Assembly: GCA_947626265.1 (NCBI GenBank)
Contig: CANQRM010000015.1
Span: forward strand, 1-64,000
Length of the DNA: 64,000 bases
DNA from: an uncultured Oscillospiraceae bacterium
Lineage (GTDB): Bacteria; Bacillota; Clostridia; Oscillospirales; Oscillospiraceae
Direction: 5' to 3'
The notes beneath the pieces are model-generated. The model ran no database searches and was not told the DNA's origin. It saw only the letters and a program-made list of their open reading frames with translations. Within the stretch, counting starts at the first letter, position 1. The number at the start of each line of letters is the position of its first letter. Below, piece after piece: positions 33,140 through 40,549 of this stretch. A program made the position numbers and the translations under genes.

Positions 33140-33496
33140 ATGATAAAGCTGTTCGATTCGGAGCTTCGGGTGATGGAGGTCCTGTGGGACCGGGGGGACG
33201 CCAGCGCCAAGACCATCGCCCAGGTGCTGGGCCAGCAGGTGGGCTGGTCCAAGACCACCACCTACACGGTCATCAAAAAGTGTCTCGACAAGGGCGCCAT
33301 AGAGCGCTCAGAGCCGGGCTTTATCTGCCATGCCCTCGTCTCCCGGGAGGAGGCCCAGGCCTACGCCACCGACGAGCTGGTGGACAAGCTCTACGGCGGC
33401 GCGGCGGATAGGCTGGTGGCCTCCCTCCTGGGCCGGAAGCGGCTCAGCAGGGAGGAGATAGACGAGCTCAAAAAGCTGGTGGAGGACCTGAAATGA
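33140..33496 (+). CDS. BlaI/MecI/CopY family transcriptional repressor
   Basis: This 118-residue winged-helix repressor has FDSELRVMEVLWDRGDASAKTIAQVLGQQVGWSKTTTYTVIKKCLDKGAI, the DNA-binding half. A C-terminal dimerisation helix (RLSREEIDELKKLVEDLK) follows. In this family the repressor is cleaved after a signal from a membrane M56 metalloprotease, which here is the next gene, overlapping by four bases. Its probable operators are the two palindromes in the promoter. Confidence 0.94.
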   Translation: MIKLFDSELRVMEVLWDRGDASAKTIAQVLGQQVGWSKTTTYTVIKKCLDKGAIERSEPGFICHALVSREEAQAYATDELVDKLYGGAADRLVASLLGRKRLSREEIDELKKLVEDLK

Positions 33497-34857
33497 CCCG
33501 GCTCCTGGAGATGACGGCCCAGGCCTCGGTCCTGATCGCCTTCACGGCGCTGCTGCGGGCCCTGTGGCTGGAAAAGCTGCCCAAGCGGACGTTCACGGCC
33601 CTGTGGCTGGTGGCGGCGGCGCGGATGGTGCTGCCCTTCTCCCTCACCGTGCCCGCTCCGGCGGCGCCGGTGTCGGCGGCCTACCGGGCGGTGGCCCAGG
33701 CCGCGCCCGCCCCCGCTCCCAGCGCCTTTCCCTGGGCCACGGTATTGTGGCTCGCGGGGGCAGCCCTCTGTGCCGGATGGTTCCTATTTGGCCACCTCCG
33801 CGCTATGCGCCGCTACCGGGAGGCGCTGCCGTTGGACGACCCCGGCGCGGAGCGGTTCGTACAGCGCTTTCTCCCCCGGCGGCGGGTATCCGTCCGCCTG
33901 TGCCAGGGGCTGGGCACGCCCCTGACCTATGGCGTATTCCGGCCCGTCATCCTGCTGCCCGCGGACCTGGACCGGCGGGACCGCCAGCGGCTTGCGTACA
34001 TCCTGGCCCATGAGCTGACCCACATCCGCCGCTTTCATATCCACTTCAAATATCTTCTGACGGCGGCGGTGTGCCTGCACTGGTTCGACCCCCTGGCCTG
34101 GGTCATGTACGTGCTGGCGGGCCGGGACATTGAGCTTGCCTGCGACGAGGCGGTGCTCCGCCGGGCCCGGGACGGCCGGGCGGGCTACGCCATGGCCCTT
34201 ATCGAACTGGAGGAGCGCCGGACATTGAGTCCCCTGCTCTCCGGCTTCGGGGCCAAAGCCGTCCGGGAGCGCATCCGCCAGATCATGCGCTTCCGCCCCG
34301 CCGGGGCGGTGAGCGTGGTCTTGGCGGCGGCGCTGGTGCTGTGCTCCGCCACGGTGTTTGCCGCGGCGGAGGCAGGGCCCCTGTCCCCGCCCCGGCTCTC
34401 TGAGGGGTTCGTCATACCCACGCCTACCCCTGTGGCCTATGTGACCGTTGTCCACGCCCTTCCCACGGAGGAGCCGCAGATAGATTATGTAAACCCAACG
34501 CCCGTCCCCACCGGGACCCCAGCGCCCACGGCCGCGCCCGTGACAGCGGCCTATGAGGCCCCGGCGGCCACCGCCGCGGCACGGCCTGCGACAGAGCCCA
34601 CGCCCACCCCGGAGAGCACCCCCGCCCCCGTGGAGGCGGCGCCAGCATACACCCCGGAGCCCACGGAGGGGCCCGCGGCGGTCCCCACGCCGCCGCCCCC
34701 TGATGAGGACGGAGCCACGCCCTCGCCCATCCCCTGGGCCCCCGCGACGCCGCCCGTGGTCCAGGGCGGGCCGGATGTCCTGACGCCCACGCCCCCGGCC
34801 ATCCCCGACGGGACCACCCCCGCCCCTGTGCCCCAGACCCCCGAACCCACCCCCTAA
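33493..34857 (+). CDS. M56 (BlaR1-type) membrane metallopeptidase with Pro/Thr-rich tail
   Basis: This is a 454-residue protein with membrane helices at about 8-25, 35-55, 80-100 and 275-295. The zinc-protease motif AHELTHIRRFH at about residue 173 is followed by the third ligand region ELACDEAVLRR. Instead of the penicillin-binding sensor domain of BlaR1, the outside part (about 305-454) is a low-complexity tail of PTPTP, AAPA and TPEP repeats. It should transduce a signal to the upstream repressor. The missing sensor domain means the trigger is not an obvious beta-lactam. A XerD-arm-like word (34485-34494) sits at the codons DYVN. Confidence 0.9.
   Translation: MTRLLEMTAQASVLIAFTALLRALWLEKLPKRTFTALWLVAAARMVLPFSLTVPAPAAPVSAAYRAVAQAAPAPAPSAFPWATVLWLAGAALCAGWFLFGHLRAMRRYREALPLDDPGAERFVQRFLPRRRVSVRLCQGLGTPLTYGVFRPVILLPADLDRRDRQRLAYILAHELTHIRRFHIHFKYLLTAAVCLHWFDPLAWVMYVLAGRDIELACDEAVLRRARDGRAGYAMALIELEERRTLSPLLSGFGAKAVRERIRQIMRFRPAGAVSVVLAAALVLCSATVFAAAEAGPLSPPRLSEGFVIPTPTPVAYVTVVHALPTEEPQIDYVNPTPVPTGTPAPTAAPVTAAYEAPAATAAARPATEPTPTPESTPAPVEAAPAYTPEPTEGPAAVPTPPPPDEDGATPSPIPWAPATPPVVQGGPDVLTPTPPAIPDGTTPAPVPQTPEPTP
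34485..34494 (+). promoter_or_regulatory. XerD-arm-like word inside the M56 peptidase gene
   Basis: TTATGTAAAC, exact match to the recurring word, encoding the YVN of DYVNP at the start of the low-complexity tail, in a segment otherwise rich in GCC and CCC codons. Confidence 0.5.
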
Positions 34858-34866
34858 GGAGCGACC

Positions 34867-36090
34867 ATGGAAAAGACCCGAAAACTGGATGATCTTCTGC
34901 CCGAGGAGACCCGGGTGCTGCTGGCGCTGCTGGCCGTGATGGGGCTGGGATACTTCCTTTTGAGCGACCTGATGGGCGGCACGCTCTTCCAGCACCAGCA
35001 GTGGGACAGCTATACCCTCCAGGCTTTGAACTGGCTCCAGGGCCGGACCTATATCCCCGACGGGGAGAAGTACCAGTGGCTGGAGCTGGCCATCTACGGC
35101 GGCCGGTACTATGTGTCCTTCCCGCCCCTGCCCTCGGTGGTGATGCTCCCCTTCGCAGCACTGTTCGGCCTCGGTACCCCCAACAACGCCATCGTGGGCT
35201 TTTACGGCCTCATCGCCGCGGCCCTGGCCTATGAGATCATGCTCGCCGCCGGGCGGAGCCCCCGGACCAGCGCCTTCTGGGCGCTGGTGTGCGTGTGGGG
35301 CAGCAACATGATGTGGATGACCACCAACGGCGGCGTGTGGTTCCAGGCCCAGGCCCTCAATATGGTGATGTGTCTCGCGGCGGTCCTTTGCGCCATGAAG
35401 GGCCGAAAGGCCCTTTCCACCACCTTTCTGGCCTTGGCGGTGGGGTGCAGGCCCTGGAGCATCGTCTACCTTCCTATCTTCGCGGTGTGCTTCGCCTGGG
35501 ACGAGCGGGAAGCGCACGGCGGCTTTTGCAGGAGCTGCCTCGCCCAGTGGCGGTGCCTCATAGGTCCCGTCCTCATCGGGGCCTGCTACATGGCCTATAA
35601 CTATGTGCGCTTCCATGACCCCCTGGAATTCGGCCACAACTATCTGCCGGAGTTCATGGAGGCGGAGCACGGGCAGTTTTATATAGGCTACCTGTGGCCC
35701 AACCTGAAGCGGCTGCTCACAGAGCCCATCCGGTTCCAAGACGGGCTTTTGGACGTGCCCCTGTTCCAGGGGTTCATGTTCTATGTGGCCAATCCTATGT
35801 TCATCATCTGGGCCGTGCACTTCATCCGCCGGGCGGTCAAAAAGGACCTTGCTTTGGAGGACATCCTGCTGGCCGCGGGCATGGGGGCGGAGCTGCTGCT
35901 CACCTGCATGCACCGCACCCTGGGCGCCTGGCAGTTCGGGGCCCGCTACACCTGCGACATGCTCCCCTTCGCCTATATGTTCCTGGCGAAAAGGGGGCCA
36001 AAACGCATCGCCGACTGGGAGCTTCTCATCGGCGGCCTCGCCGTGGTGTTCAACGTGTACGGGGCCATGCACATGTTCTTCAACACCTGA
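34867..36090 (+). CDS. Polytopic GT-C-like glycosyltransferase
   Basis: This is a 407-residue membrane protein with about ten helices. An acidic loop after the first helix (HQQWDSYTLQALNWLQGRTYIPDGEKYQWLELAIYGGRYYVSFPPLPSV) is like the first extracytoplasmic loop of GT-C/GT39-GT87 glycosyltransferases, where acidic residues serve as catalyst. These enzymes take a polyprenyl-phosphate sugar donor on the outer membrane face. The final C-terminal helices include RYTCDMLPFAYMFLA. It lies nine bases after the M56 gene and 12 before a second enzyme of the same kind. The acceptor is unknown. Confidence 0.65.
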   Translation: MEKTRKLDDLLPEETRVLLALLAVMGLGYFLLSDLMGGTLFQHQQWDSYTLQALNWLQGRTYIPDGEKYQWLELAIYGGRYYVSFPPLPSVVMLPFAALFGLGTPNNAIVGFYGLIAAALAYEIMLAAGRSPRTSAFWALVCVWGSNMMWMTTNGGVWFQAQALNMVMCLAAVLCAMKGRKALSTTFLALAVGCRPWSIVYLPIFAVCFAWDEREAHGGFCRSCLAQWRCLIGPVLIGACYMAYNYVRFHDPLEFGHNYLPEFMEAEHGQFYIGYLWPNLKRLLTEPIRFQDGLLDVPLFQGFMFYVANPMFIIWAVHFIRRAVKKDLALEDILLAAGMGAELLLTCMHRTLGAWQFGARYTCDMLPFAYMFLAKRGPKRIADWELLIGGLAVVFNVYGAMHMFFNT

Positions 36091-36102
36091 GGGAGGCGCG
36101 CC

Positions 36103-37332
36103 ATGACTCTGATGCTCTGGGTGGGGTCCACGGCGGTGATGCTGGCGCTGCTGGGCATGTTGGCTGTCCGAGCCTCGCGGGAGCTGCTGGGAATAGATCT
36201 GAAAGCGCCCGCCCTGGGCCCGCTACCGGAAAAGCTCAGCCCGGCCAGCTGGACCGGGCCCTGCGTCTTCATAGCGTCACTCGCTATTTTGTGGCTTGGC
36301 GCCTTTATAAGCCACCTGGCCCTCACCCACAGCGCCGCGGGCTTTTTCGCCCACTATTGGGACCGGTTCACCACCGCCGGGGACGCGGAGCGGTACCGCT
36401 TTATCGCCGAAAACGGCTACGCGCCCGCGGGGGAGAACGTGATCAACATCGTCTTCTATCCCCTCTACCCCGCGCTCATGGGCCTGCTGGGCGCGGCGCT
36501 GGGCAGCCGGACGGCTCTCGCGGGGCTCATCATCTCGCAGGTCTGCTATGGCTTTTCCGCGGTGATATTCGCCCGCCTGGCGAAAAAGGAGTGCGCCTGC
36601 CCCGGCGCGGCGCTCGCGGCCTACTGGCTCTATCCCTTTGGCTTTTTCGCCCAGGGGGTGTACACGGAAGGGCTGTTCCTGCTGCTGACCGTGTCCGCCC
36701 TGTACCTCATGGGGGAGCGGAAATGGCTGGGGGCGGGGTGCGTGGGGCTTCTCTGCGCCCTCACCCGGGTCCAGGGTGTGCTGCTTCTTTTGCCGGGGGT
36801 ATACATGGCCTGGCGGGCCATGAGGGAGGACAAAAAATGGCAGCCCAGGGCATTGGCCCTGTTGGGGCCGCTCCTGGGCTTCGGGATATATCTCTGCCTC
36901 AACAAGGCCGTGTGCGGCAGCTTCTTCGCCTTCAAGGGCTATGAGGCCGGCGCGCCCTGGTACCAGACCGTCCAATGGCTGGGGGACACCCTGGCCCAGC
37001 AGTTCACCATGGCCGCGGCCTATCCCGGCATCGCCCCCTGGATATACTGGCCCCAGACGGCCCTGTACTTCATCGCGGCGGCGCTTCTCATCGCGGGCTG
37101 GCGGCGGGCGCTGGACAACGCCTACATCCTCTACGGCACCGCATATCTCGGCATGTGCTACACTGCCGGATGGCTCATCAGCGGCGGCCGGTATATGCTG
37201 GGGTGCCTGCCCATATACCTCTGCGTCGGCCGGCTAAAAAGCCCCGCCCTCCGGGCCCTCATCCTCGCAGCCGAGATCATATTCTTCTTCGTTTACAGCT
37301 ATTGGTTCATGCAGGGTCAAGCAATTATGTAA
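36103..37332 (+). CDS. PIG-V-like mannosyltransferase family membrane protein
   Basis: This 409-residue polytopic protein resembles bacterial PIG-V/GT-C mannosyltransferases. The phrase HYWDRFTTAGDAERYRFIAENGY after the first helices, NIVFYPLYPALMG, and ALTRVQGVLLLLPGVYMAW are characteristic of that group. It has about ten to eleven helices. It forms a pair with the preceding GT-C-like gene, possibly for a cell-envelope glycan. The stop codon lies inside a XerD-arm-like word (37325-37334). Confidence 0.7.
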   Translation: MTLMLWVGSTAVMLALLGMLAVRASRELLGIDLKAPALGPLPEKLSPASWTGPCVFIASLAILWLGAFISHLALTHSAAGFFAHYWDRFTTAGDAERYRFIAENGYAPAGENVINIVFYPLYPALMGLLGAALGSRTALAGLIISQVCYGFSAVIFARLAKKECACPGAALAAYWLYPFGFFAQGVYTEGLFLLLTVSALYLMGERKWLGAGCVGLLCALTRVQGVLLLLPGVYMAWRAMREDKKWQPRALALLGPLLGFGIYLCLNKAVCGSFFAFKGYEAGAPWYQTVQWLGDTLAQQFTMAAAYPGIAPWIYWPQTALYFIAAALLIAGWRRALDNAYILYGTAYLGMCYTAGWLISGGRYMLGCLPIYLCVGRLKSPALRALILAAEIIFFFVYSYWFMQGQAIM

Positions 37333-37334
37333 AC
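37325..37334 (+). promoter_or_regulatory. XerD-arm-like word over a stop codon
   Basis: TTATGTAAAC, in which the TAA is the stop of the preceding glycosyltransferase-like gene. A bidirectional terminator follows ten bases on. Confidence 0.5.
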
Positions 37335-37346
37335 CTTCTTTGGGCA

Positions 37347-37383
37347 TAAAAAATACGCGGCCATCTGGCCGCGTATTTTTTAT
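37347..37383. terminator. Bidirectional intrinsic terminator
   Basis: AAAAAATACGCGGCCA, short loop, TGGCCGCGTATTTTTT. It is placed between two convergent genes and ends both transcripts. Confidence 0.9.
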
Positions 37384-37386
37384 TTG

Positions 37387-37656
37387 TCAATCGGCTACAT
37401 ACGGAAGCAGCGCGATCTGGCGGGCCTGCTTGATGGCCGTGGTCAGCTGGCGCTGATGCATGGCACAGGTACCGGTAGTCCGGCGGGGCAGGATCTTGCC
37501 GCGCTCGGACAGGTACTTGCGCAGCCGGGCGGTGTCCTTGTAGTCCACATGGGTCATCTTGTCCACGCAGAACTGGCACACCTTGCGGCGCTTGCGGGGC
37601 TTCGCCGGCGCGCGGCCGGTGGCGTCCGCAGGGGCATTGGCTTTATCGAAAGGCAT
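37387..37656 (-). CDS. rpsR: 30S ribosomal protein S18
   Basis: This 89-residue S18 has [63 protein letters not shown], the full family core. An Ala/Pro/Lys N-terminal extension of about 20 residues precedes it. The CxxC...C/H residues fit a zinc-binding form. It closes the rpsF-ssb-rpsR operon, 18 bases after ssb. Confidence 0.97.
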   Translation of the reverse strand: MPFDKANAPADATGRAPAKPRKRRKVCQFCVDKMTHVDYKDTARLRKYLSERGKILPRRTTGTCAMHQRQLTTAIKQARQIALLPYVAD

Positions 37657-37674
37657 TTCGCTTATCCTCCTTTA

Positions 37675-38157
37675 TCAAAATGGCAGGTCGCCGTCGCCGT
37701 CGTCCAGCTCGGAAAACGCGCTGTCCCCGACGGGGGCGTCGCTGTACCCGGCGCTGAAACCGCCGGAAGCGGGCTTGGGGGCATAGCCGCCGGAAGCGGA
37801 AGAGCCGCCGGCATAGCCGCCTTCCTCGCGGGAGCGCTTGCTCTCGCCGAAGTAGACGTTATCCGCGACGATCTCCGCGGAGCGGCGCTTTCCGCCCTCC
37901 CGGTCGGTCCAGTCACGGATCTGCAGCCGCCCGGAGACGACCGCCATGCTCCCCTTCTGGAAGTACTTGGATACGAACTCAGCCGTGCTGCGCCAGGCCA
38001 CGCAGTCGATGAAATCGGTCTGGCGTTCCCGGTTATCCCGGCCGCCGAAGTCCCGATCCACCGCCACGGTGAAGGACACCACCGGCGTCTGGGTCTGGGT
38101 GTAGCGCAGCTCGGGGTCACGGGTCAGGCGGCCCATGACGATGATGTGGTTGAGCAT
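37675..38157 (-). CDS. ssb: Single-stranded DNA-binding protein
   Basis: This is a 160-residue SSB. The OB fold (about 1-108) starts MLNHIIVMGRLTRDPELRYTQ and includes DFIDCVAWRSTAEFVSKYF. A Gly/Ser-rich linker and the acidic tip DGDGDLPF, which recruits partner proteins, complete it. It is the standard middle gene between rpsF and rpsR. Confidence 0.97.
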   Translation of the reverse strand: MLNHIIVMGRLTRDPELRYTQTQTPVVSFTVAVDRDFGGRDNRERQTDFIDCVAWRSTAEFVSKYFQKGSMAVVSGRLQIRDWTDREGGKRRSAEIVADNVYFGESKRSREEGGYAGGSSASGGYAPKPASGGFSAGYSDAPVGDSAFSELDDGDGDLPF

Positions 38158-38169
38158 CTCTATCCTCCG

Positions 38170-38466
38170 TCAGTCCACGCGCAGCGTGATCAGGCTGCGC
38201 ATGATGCCGTCCGTGATGCCAAGCACACGGTCCAGCTCCGCCGGGAAAGCGGGATCGCTCGTGAACTTCACCAGCACATAGTAGCCCTCGCCGATGTAGT
38301 TGATGGGGTAGGCCAGCTTCTGCTTGTCCTTGACCTCCATCTCATCGACTGTGCCGTGCTGCTCCACAAGCGCCTTGAACTTGTCGACGATAGCGGTGCG
38401 CTCCTCTTCCTCCAGATTGGGGTCGATGATGTACATCACTTCGTACTTCTCGCTTGTCTTCGCCAT
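38170..38466 (-). CDS. rpsF: 30S ribosomal protein S6
   Basis: This 98-residue S6 starts KYEVMYIIDPNLEEEERTAIVDKFKALVEQHG and continues KLAYPINYIGEGYYVLVKFTSDPAFPAELDR. It is the first gene of the rpsF-ssb-rpsR operon; an AGGAGGTGCTC ribosome site precedes the ATG. S6 pairs with S18 in the ribosome, and the complex can bind the operon leader. Confidence 0.97.
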   Translation of the reverse strand: MAKTSEKYEVMYIIDPNLEEEERTAIVDKFKALVEQHGTVDEMEVKDKQKLAYPINYIGEGYYVLVKFTSDPAFPAELDRVLGITDGIMRSLITLRVD

Positions 38467-38712
38467 TTGAGCACCTCCTTTTGGTCTTGCCTTGATTTAA
38501 GGATGGACCGTGTGCGCGGCGGCGAGGGATCTTTTTGCGGGATGAAGGCGGCTTTTCGCCGCAATACTTTGTGTATTGCAAGAAAGGCCGACAAAATCAC
38601 GCGGGAAGAGACCCGCCGTCCGTGTGCGCGGACATCCTTGAAGCAAGGCATATTGGCCCCTGTTGTCCCCAGGAGCAAGGAAATTGGCCTGGCCGGAACG
38701 GCCAAGCTTTTT
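38467..38712 (-). promoter_or_regulatory. Long structured rpsF leader (candidate S6:S18 autoregulatory RNA)
   Basis: About 245 bases lie between the predicted start of transcription and rpsF. It contains a stem GCAATAC/GTATTGC near 38562-38581, several GC-rich stems, and a 12-base word CCGCGCACACGG present twice on the minus strand (38508-38519 and 38620-38631). S6:S18 complexes bind leader RNAs with an exposed CCG in many bacteria. I could not fold this leader to confirm such a site. Confidence 0.4.
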
Positions 38713-38713
38713 T

Positions 38714-38742
38714 ATTATACCTATTTTCTTCCTTTTGTCAAC
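38714..38742 (-). promoter_or_regulatory. rpsF-ssb-rpsR promoter
   Basis: On the minus strand TTGACA (38737-38742), 17 bases, TATAAT (38714-38719): both hexamers are consensus. Confidence 0.85.
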
Positions 38743-38790
38743 GGTTTTTTCATGGATGGCCCCCGCCGTTTGGCGGGGGCCTGGTGTCTG

Positions 38791-40413
38791 TTAATCGAGT
38801 ACGATATCCGTCCAGCCGCTCACGTCCGTGGCGTCCTCCCCGGCAGCGACGGCAGTGCCGTCGGTCTTCACGCCCAAGGCAAAATCCCCCGCGGCAACGG
38901 CGGCGACATCCGTCCACCCGCTCACGTCGGGAGCCAGTTCCCCGGCGGTGATGACGGTGCCATCGGACTTGAGCCCCAGGGCGAACCCATTACCCGCGGC
39001 GACGGCCACGATGTCCGTCCACCCGCTCACATCCGGGGCCTCCAGCCCCGGCGTCACGCTCACGGTGAGGGCCGTGCCGTCGGCGGTGAGGGCGAGGGCG
39101 TAGTCCGGGCCCACGTCGATGGCGATGATATCCGCCCATTCGCTCACGTCGGGGGCGCCCACGCCGGCGGTGACCACGGTTCCGTCCACCTTCAGCCCCA
39201 GGGCATAGGCGCTGTCCGCTGCGATGGCCACCACGTCGGTCCAGCCGCTCACATCGGGGGCAGGCTCCTCGGGGGTGGACTGGCCGGCGGTCATGGCGGT
39301 GCCGTCGGTCTTGAGGGCCAGCAGATACTCAGCGGCCGAGAGGGCCTTCACATCCGTCCAGCGCACGGCGTCGATGTCCCCGCCCTCGCCGCCGGTCACC
39401 CGGACGGTGCCGTCCTCATGCAGGCAGGCCATCCAGCCATCCCCCAGGGCCACGGCCATGACGGGGCTGGCGCCCGTCTCATAATTATAGGTATCCGCCC
39501 CCACGGCCTGGGCCTGGGCGCCCTTGGCCAGCACGGCGGCGGCCATATCGCCGGACACGTCCACGGTCTGGCCGGCGGCCCGGGCCCACAGCTTCATGCT
39601 CCGCTCCTGGGCGTCGGCATAGTCCCCCAGGGCATAGTAGCCGATGGCGGCCGCGGCGCTGTGGCCGCTGTCCGCCAGAGCCGTGGCGGCGGAATAGAGG
39701 GCCATGGGCACCCGCTGGGCGCTGTCGGCGTAATCTCCCAAGGCCTGATAGGCCTCCGCCGCGGCCACATAGTCCCCGGCGGCGAAGAGCGCCGCCGCCT
39801 CGCCATAGGCCCGGGCATTCTCCGCCTCCGCCTGGGCGTCCCGGGCCTCCTCGGCCCGGTCGGCGCTGTCGGCGTAATCCCCCAGGGCCGTAAAGGCCGC
39901 GATGGCCTTCTCATATTCCCCAACCGCGAACAGCTCCTCCGCCTCGTCATAGGCGTCGGCGTTGCGCTGGTCTATCATTTCCTGCGCCCGTTCCGCCTGG
40001 GCGGGGCTGTCGGAGTAATCCTCCAGGGCCTGGAAAGCAGCAAGGGCACCCTCCAGGTCCCCGGCGTCCAGGAGCCCGGCCGCCTCGTCATAGGCGGCGG
40101 CGCGCTCCGCCTCCACCTGGGCGTCCCGGGCCTGGGCCGCCCGGTCGGCGCTGTCCCTGAAGCCGCCCAGGTCCTCAAAGGCCGCGATGGCCTCGGCATA
40201 ATCCCCGTCGGTCAGGGCCTTCTCGGCGATGGCGTAGCGGTTGTTGGGGATGACCACCTTCGTGACCACCACCGCCGCCGCGGCCAGCAGGACCAGTATG
40301 ATGAGCGCGATGGCCCCCTTGGAGCCGGAGCGTTTGGCCCCGCCGGGCTGGGGCGCCTCGGGCGCCTGTTCCGGCGCGGTCTGTTCCTGCGATATTTTTT
40401 CCTGTTCGTCCAT
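38791..40413 (-). CDS. Membrane-anchored protein with TPR-like and RCC1-like repeats
   Basis: This is a 540-residue protein that starts MDEQEKISQEQTAPEQ; AAGGAGG precedes this ATG. One membrane helix lies at about 35-55. Residues about 62-275 form five helical repeats of 45-50 residues with the phrase AGDYxxAIAAFxALGDYxDSADRA, resembling TPR/Sel1-type units. Residues about 295-540 form six units of about 35-40 residues (ALGLKxDGTVxTAGxxAPDVSGWTDIVAV) like the blades of an RCC1/BLIP-II propeller. The repeat part should lie outside the cell. Such clostridial proteins are of unknown role; scaffolding or protein binding is a fair guess. The internal DNA repeats make it prone to copy-number change. 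Confidence 0.8.
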   Translation of the reverse strand: MDEQEKISQEQTAPEQAPEAPQPGGAKRSGSKGAIALIILVLLAAAAVVVTKVVIPNNRYAIAEKALTDGDYAEAIAAFEDLGGFRDSADRAAQARDAQVEAERAAAYDEAAGLLDAGDLEGALAAFQALEDYSDSPAQAERAQEMIDQRNADAYDEAEELFAVGEYEKAIAAFTALGDYADSADRAEEARDAQAEAENARAYGEAAALFAAGDYVAAAEAYQALGDYADSAQRVPMALYSAATALADSGHSAAAAIGYYALGDYADAQERSMKLWARAAGQTVDVSGDMAAAVLAKGAQAQAVGADTYNYETGASPVMAVALGDGWMACLHEDGTVRVTGGEGGDIDAVRWTDVKALSAAEYLLALKTDGTAMTAGQSTPEEPAPDVSGWTDVVAIAADSAYALGLKVDGTVVTAGVGAPDVSEWADIIAIDVGPDYALALTADGTALTVSVTPGLEAPDVSGWTDIVAVAAGNGFALGLKSDGTVITAGELAPDVSGWTDVAAVAAGDFALGVKTDGTAVAAGEDATDVSGWTDIVLD

Positions 40414-40497
40414 AGCGGGCCTCCTTTTTGGGCGTGAGGTGTATATCTTCTTATTACTGATTATGACGGTCCCGGGCCCGGATGTCAAGCCGGACCC

Positions 40498-40533
40498 ATA
40501 AAAAACCACCCCCGGCGTGAGCCGGGGGCGGTG
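40498..40533 (-). terminator. Intrinsic terminator after nifJ
   Basis: On the minus strand ACCGCCCCCGGC, four-base loop, GCCGGGGGTGGT, then TTTTTT. It ends the leftward nifJ transcript. Confidence 0.9.
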
Positions 40534-40549
40534 CGTTGGAATGGGGAAA

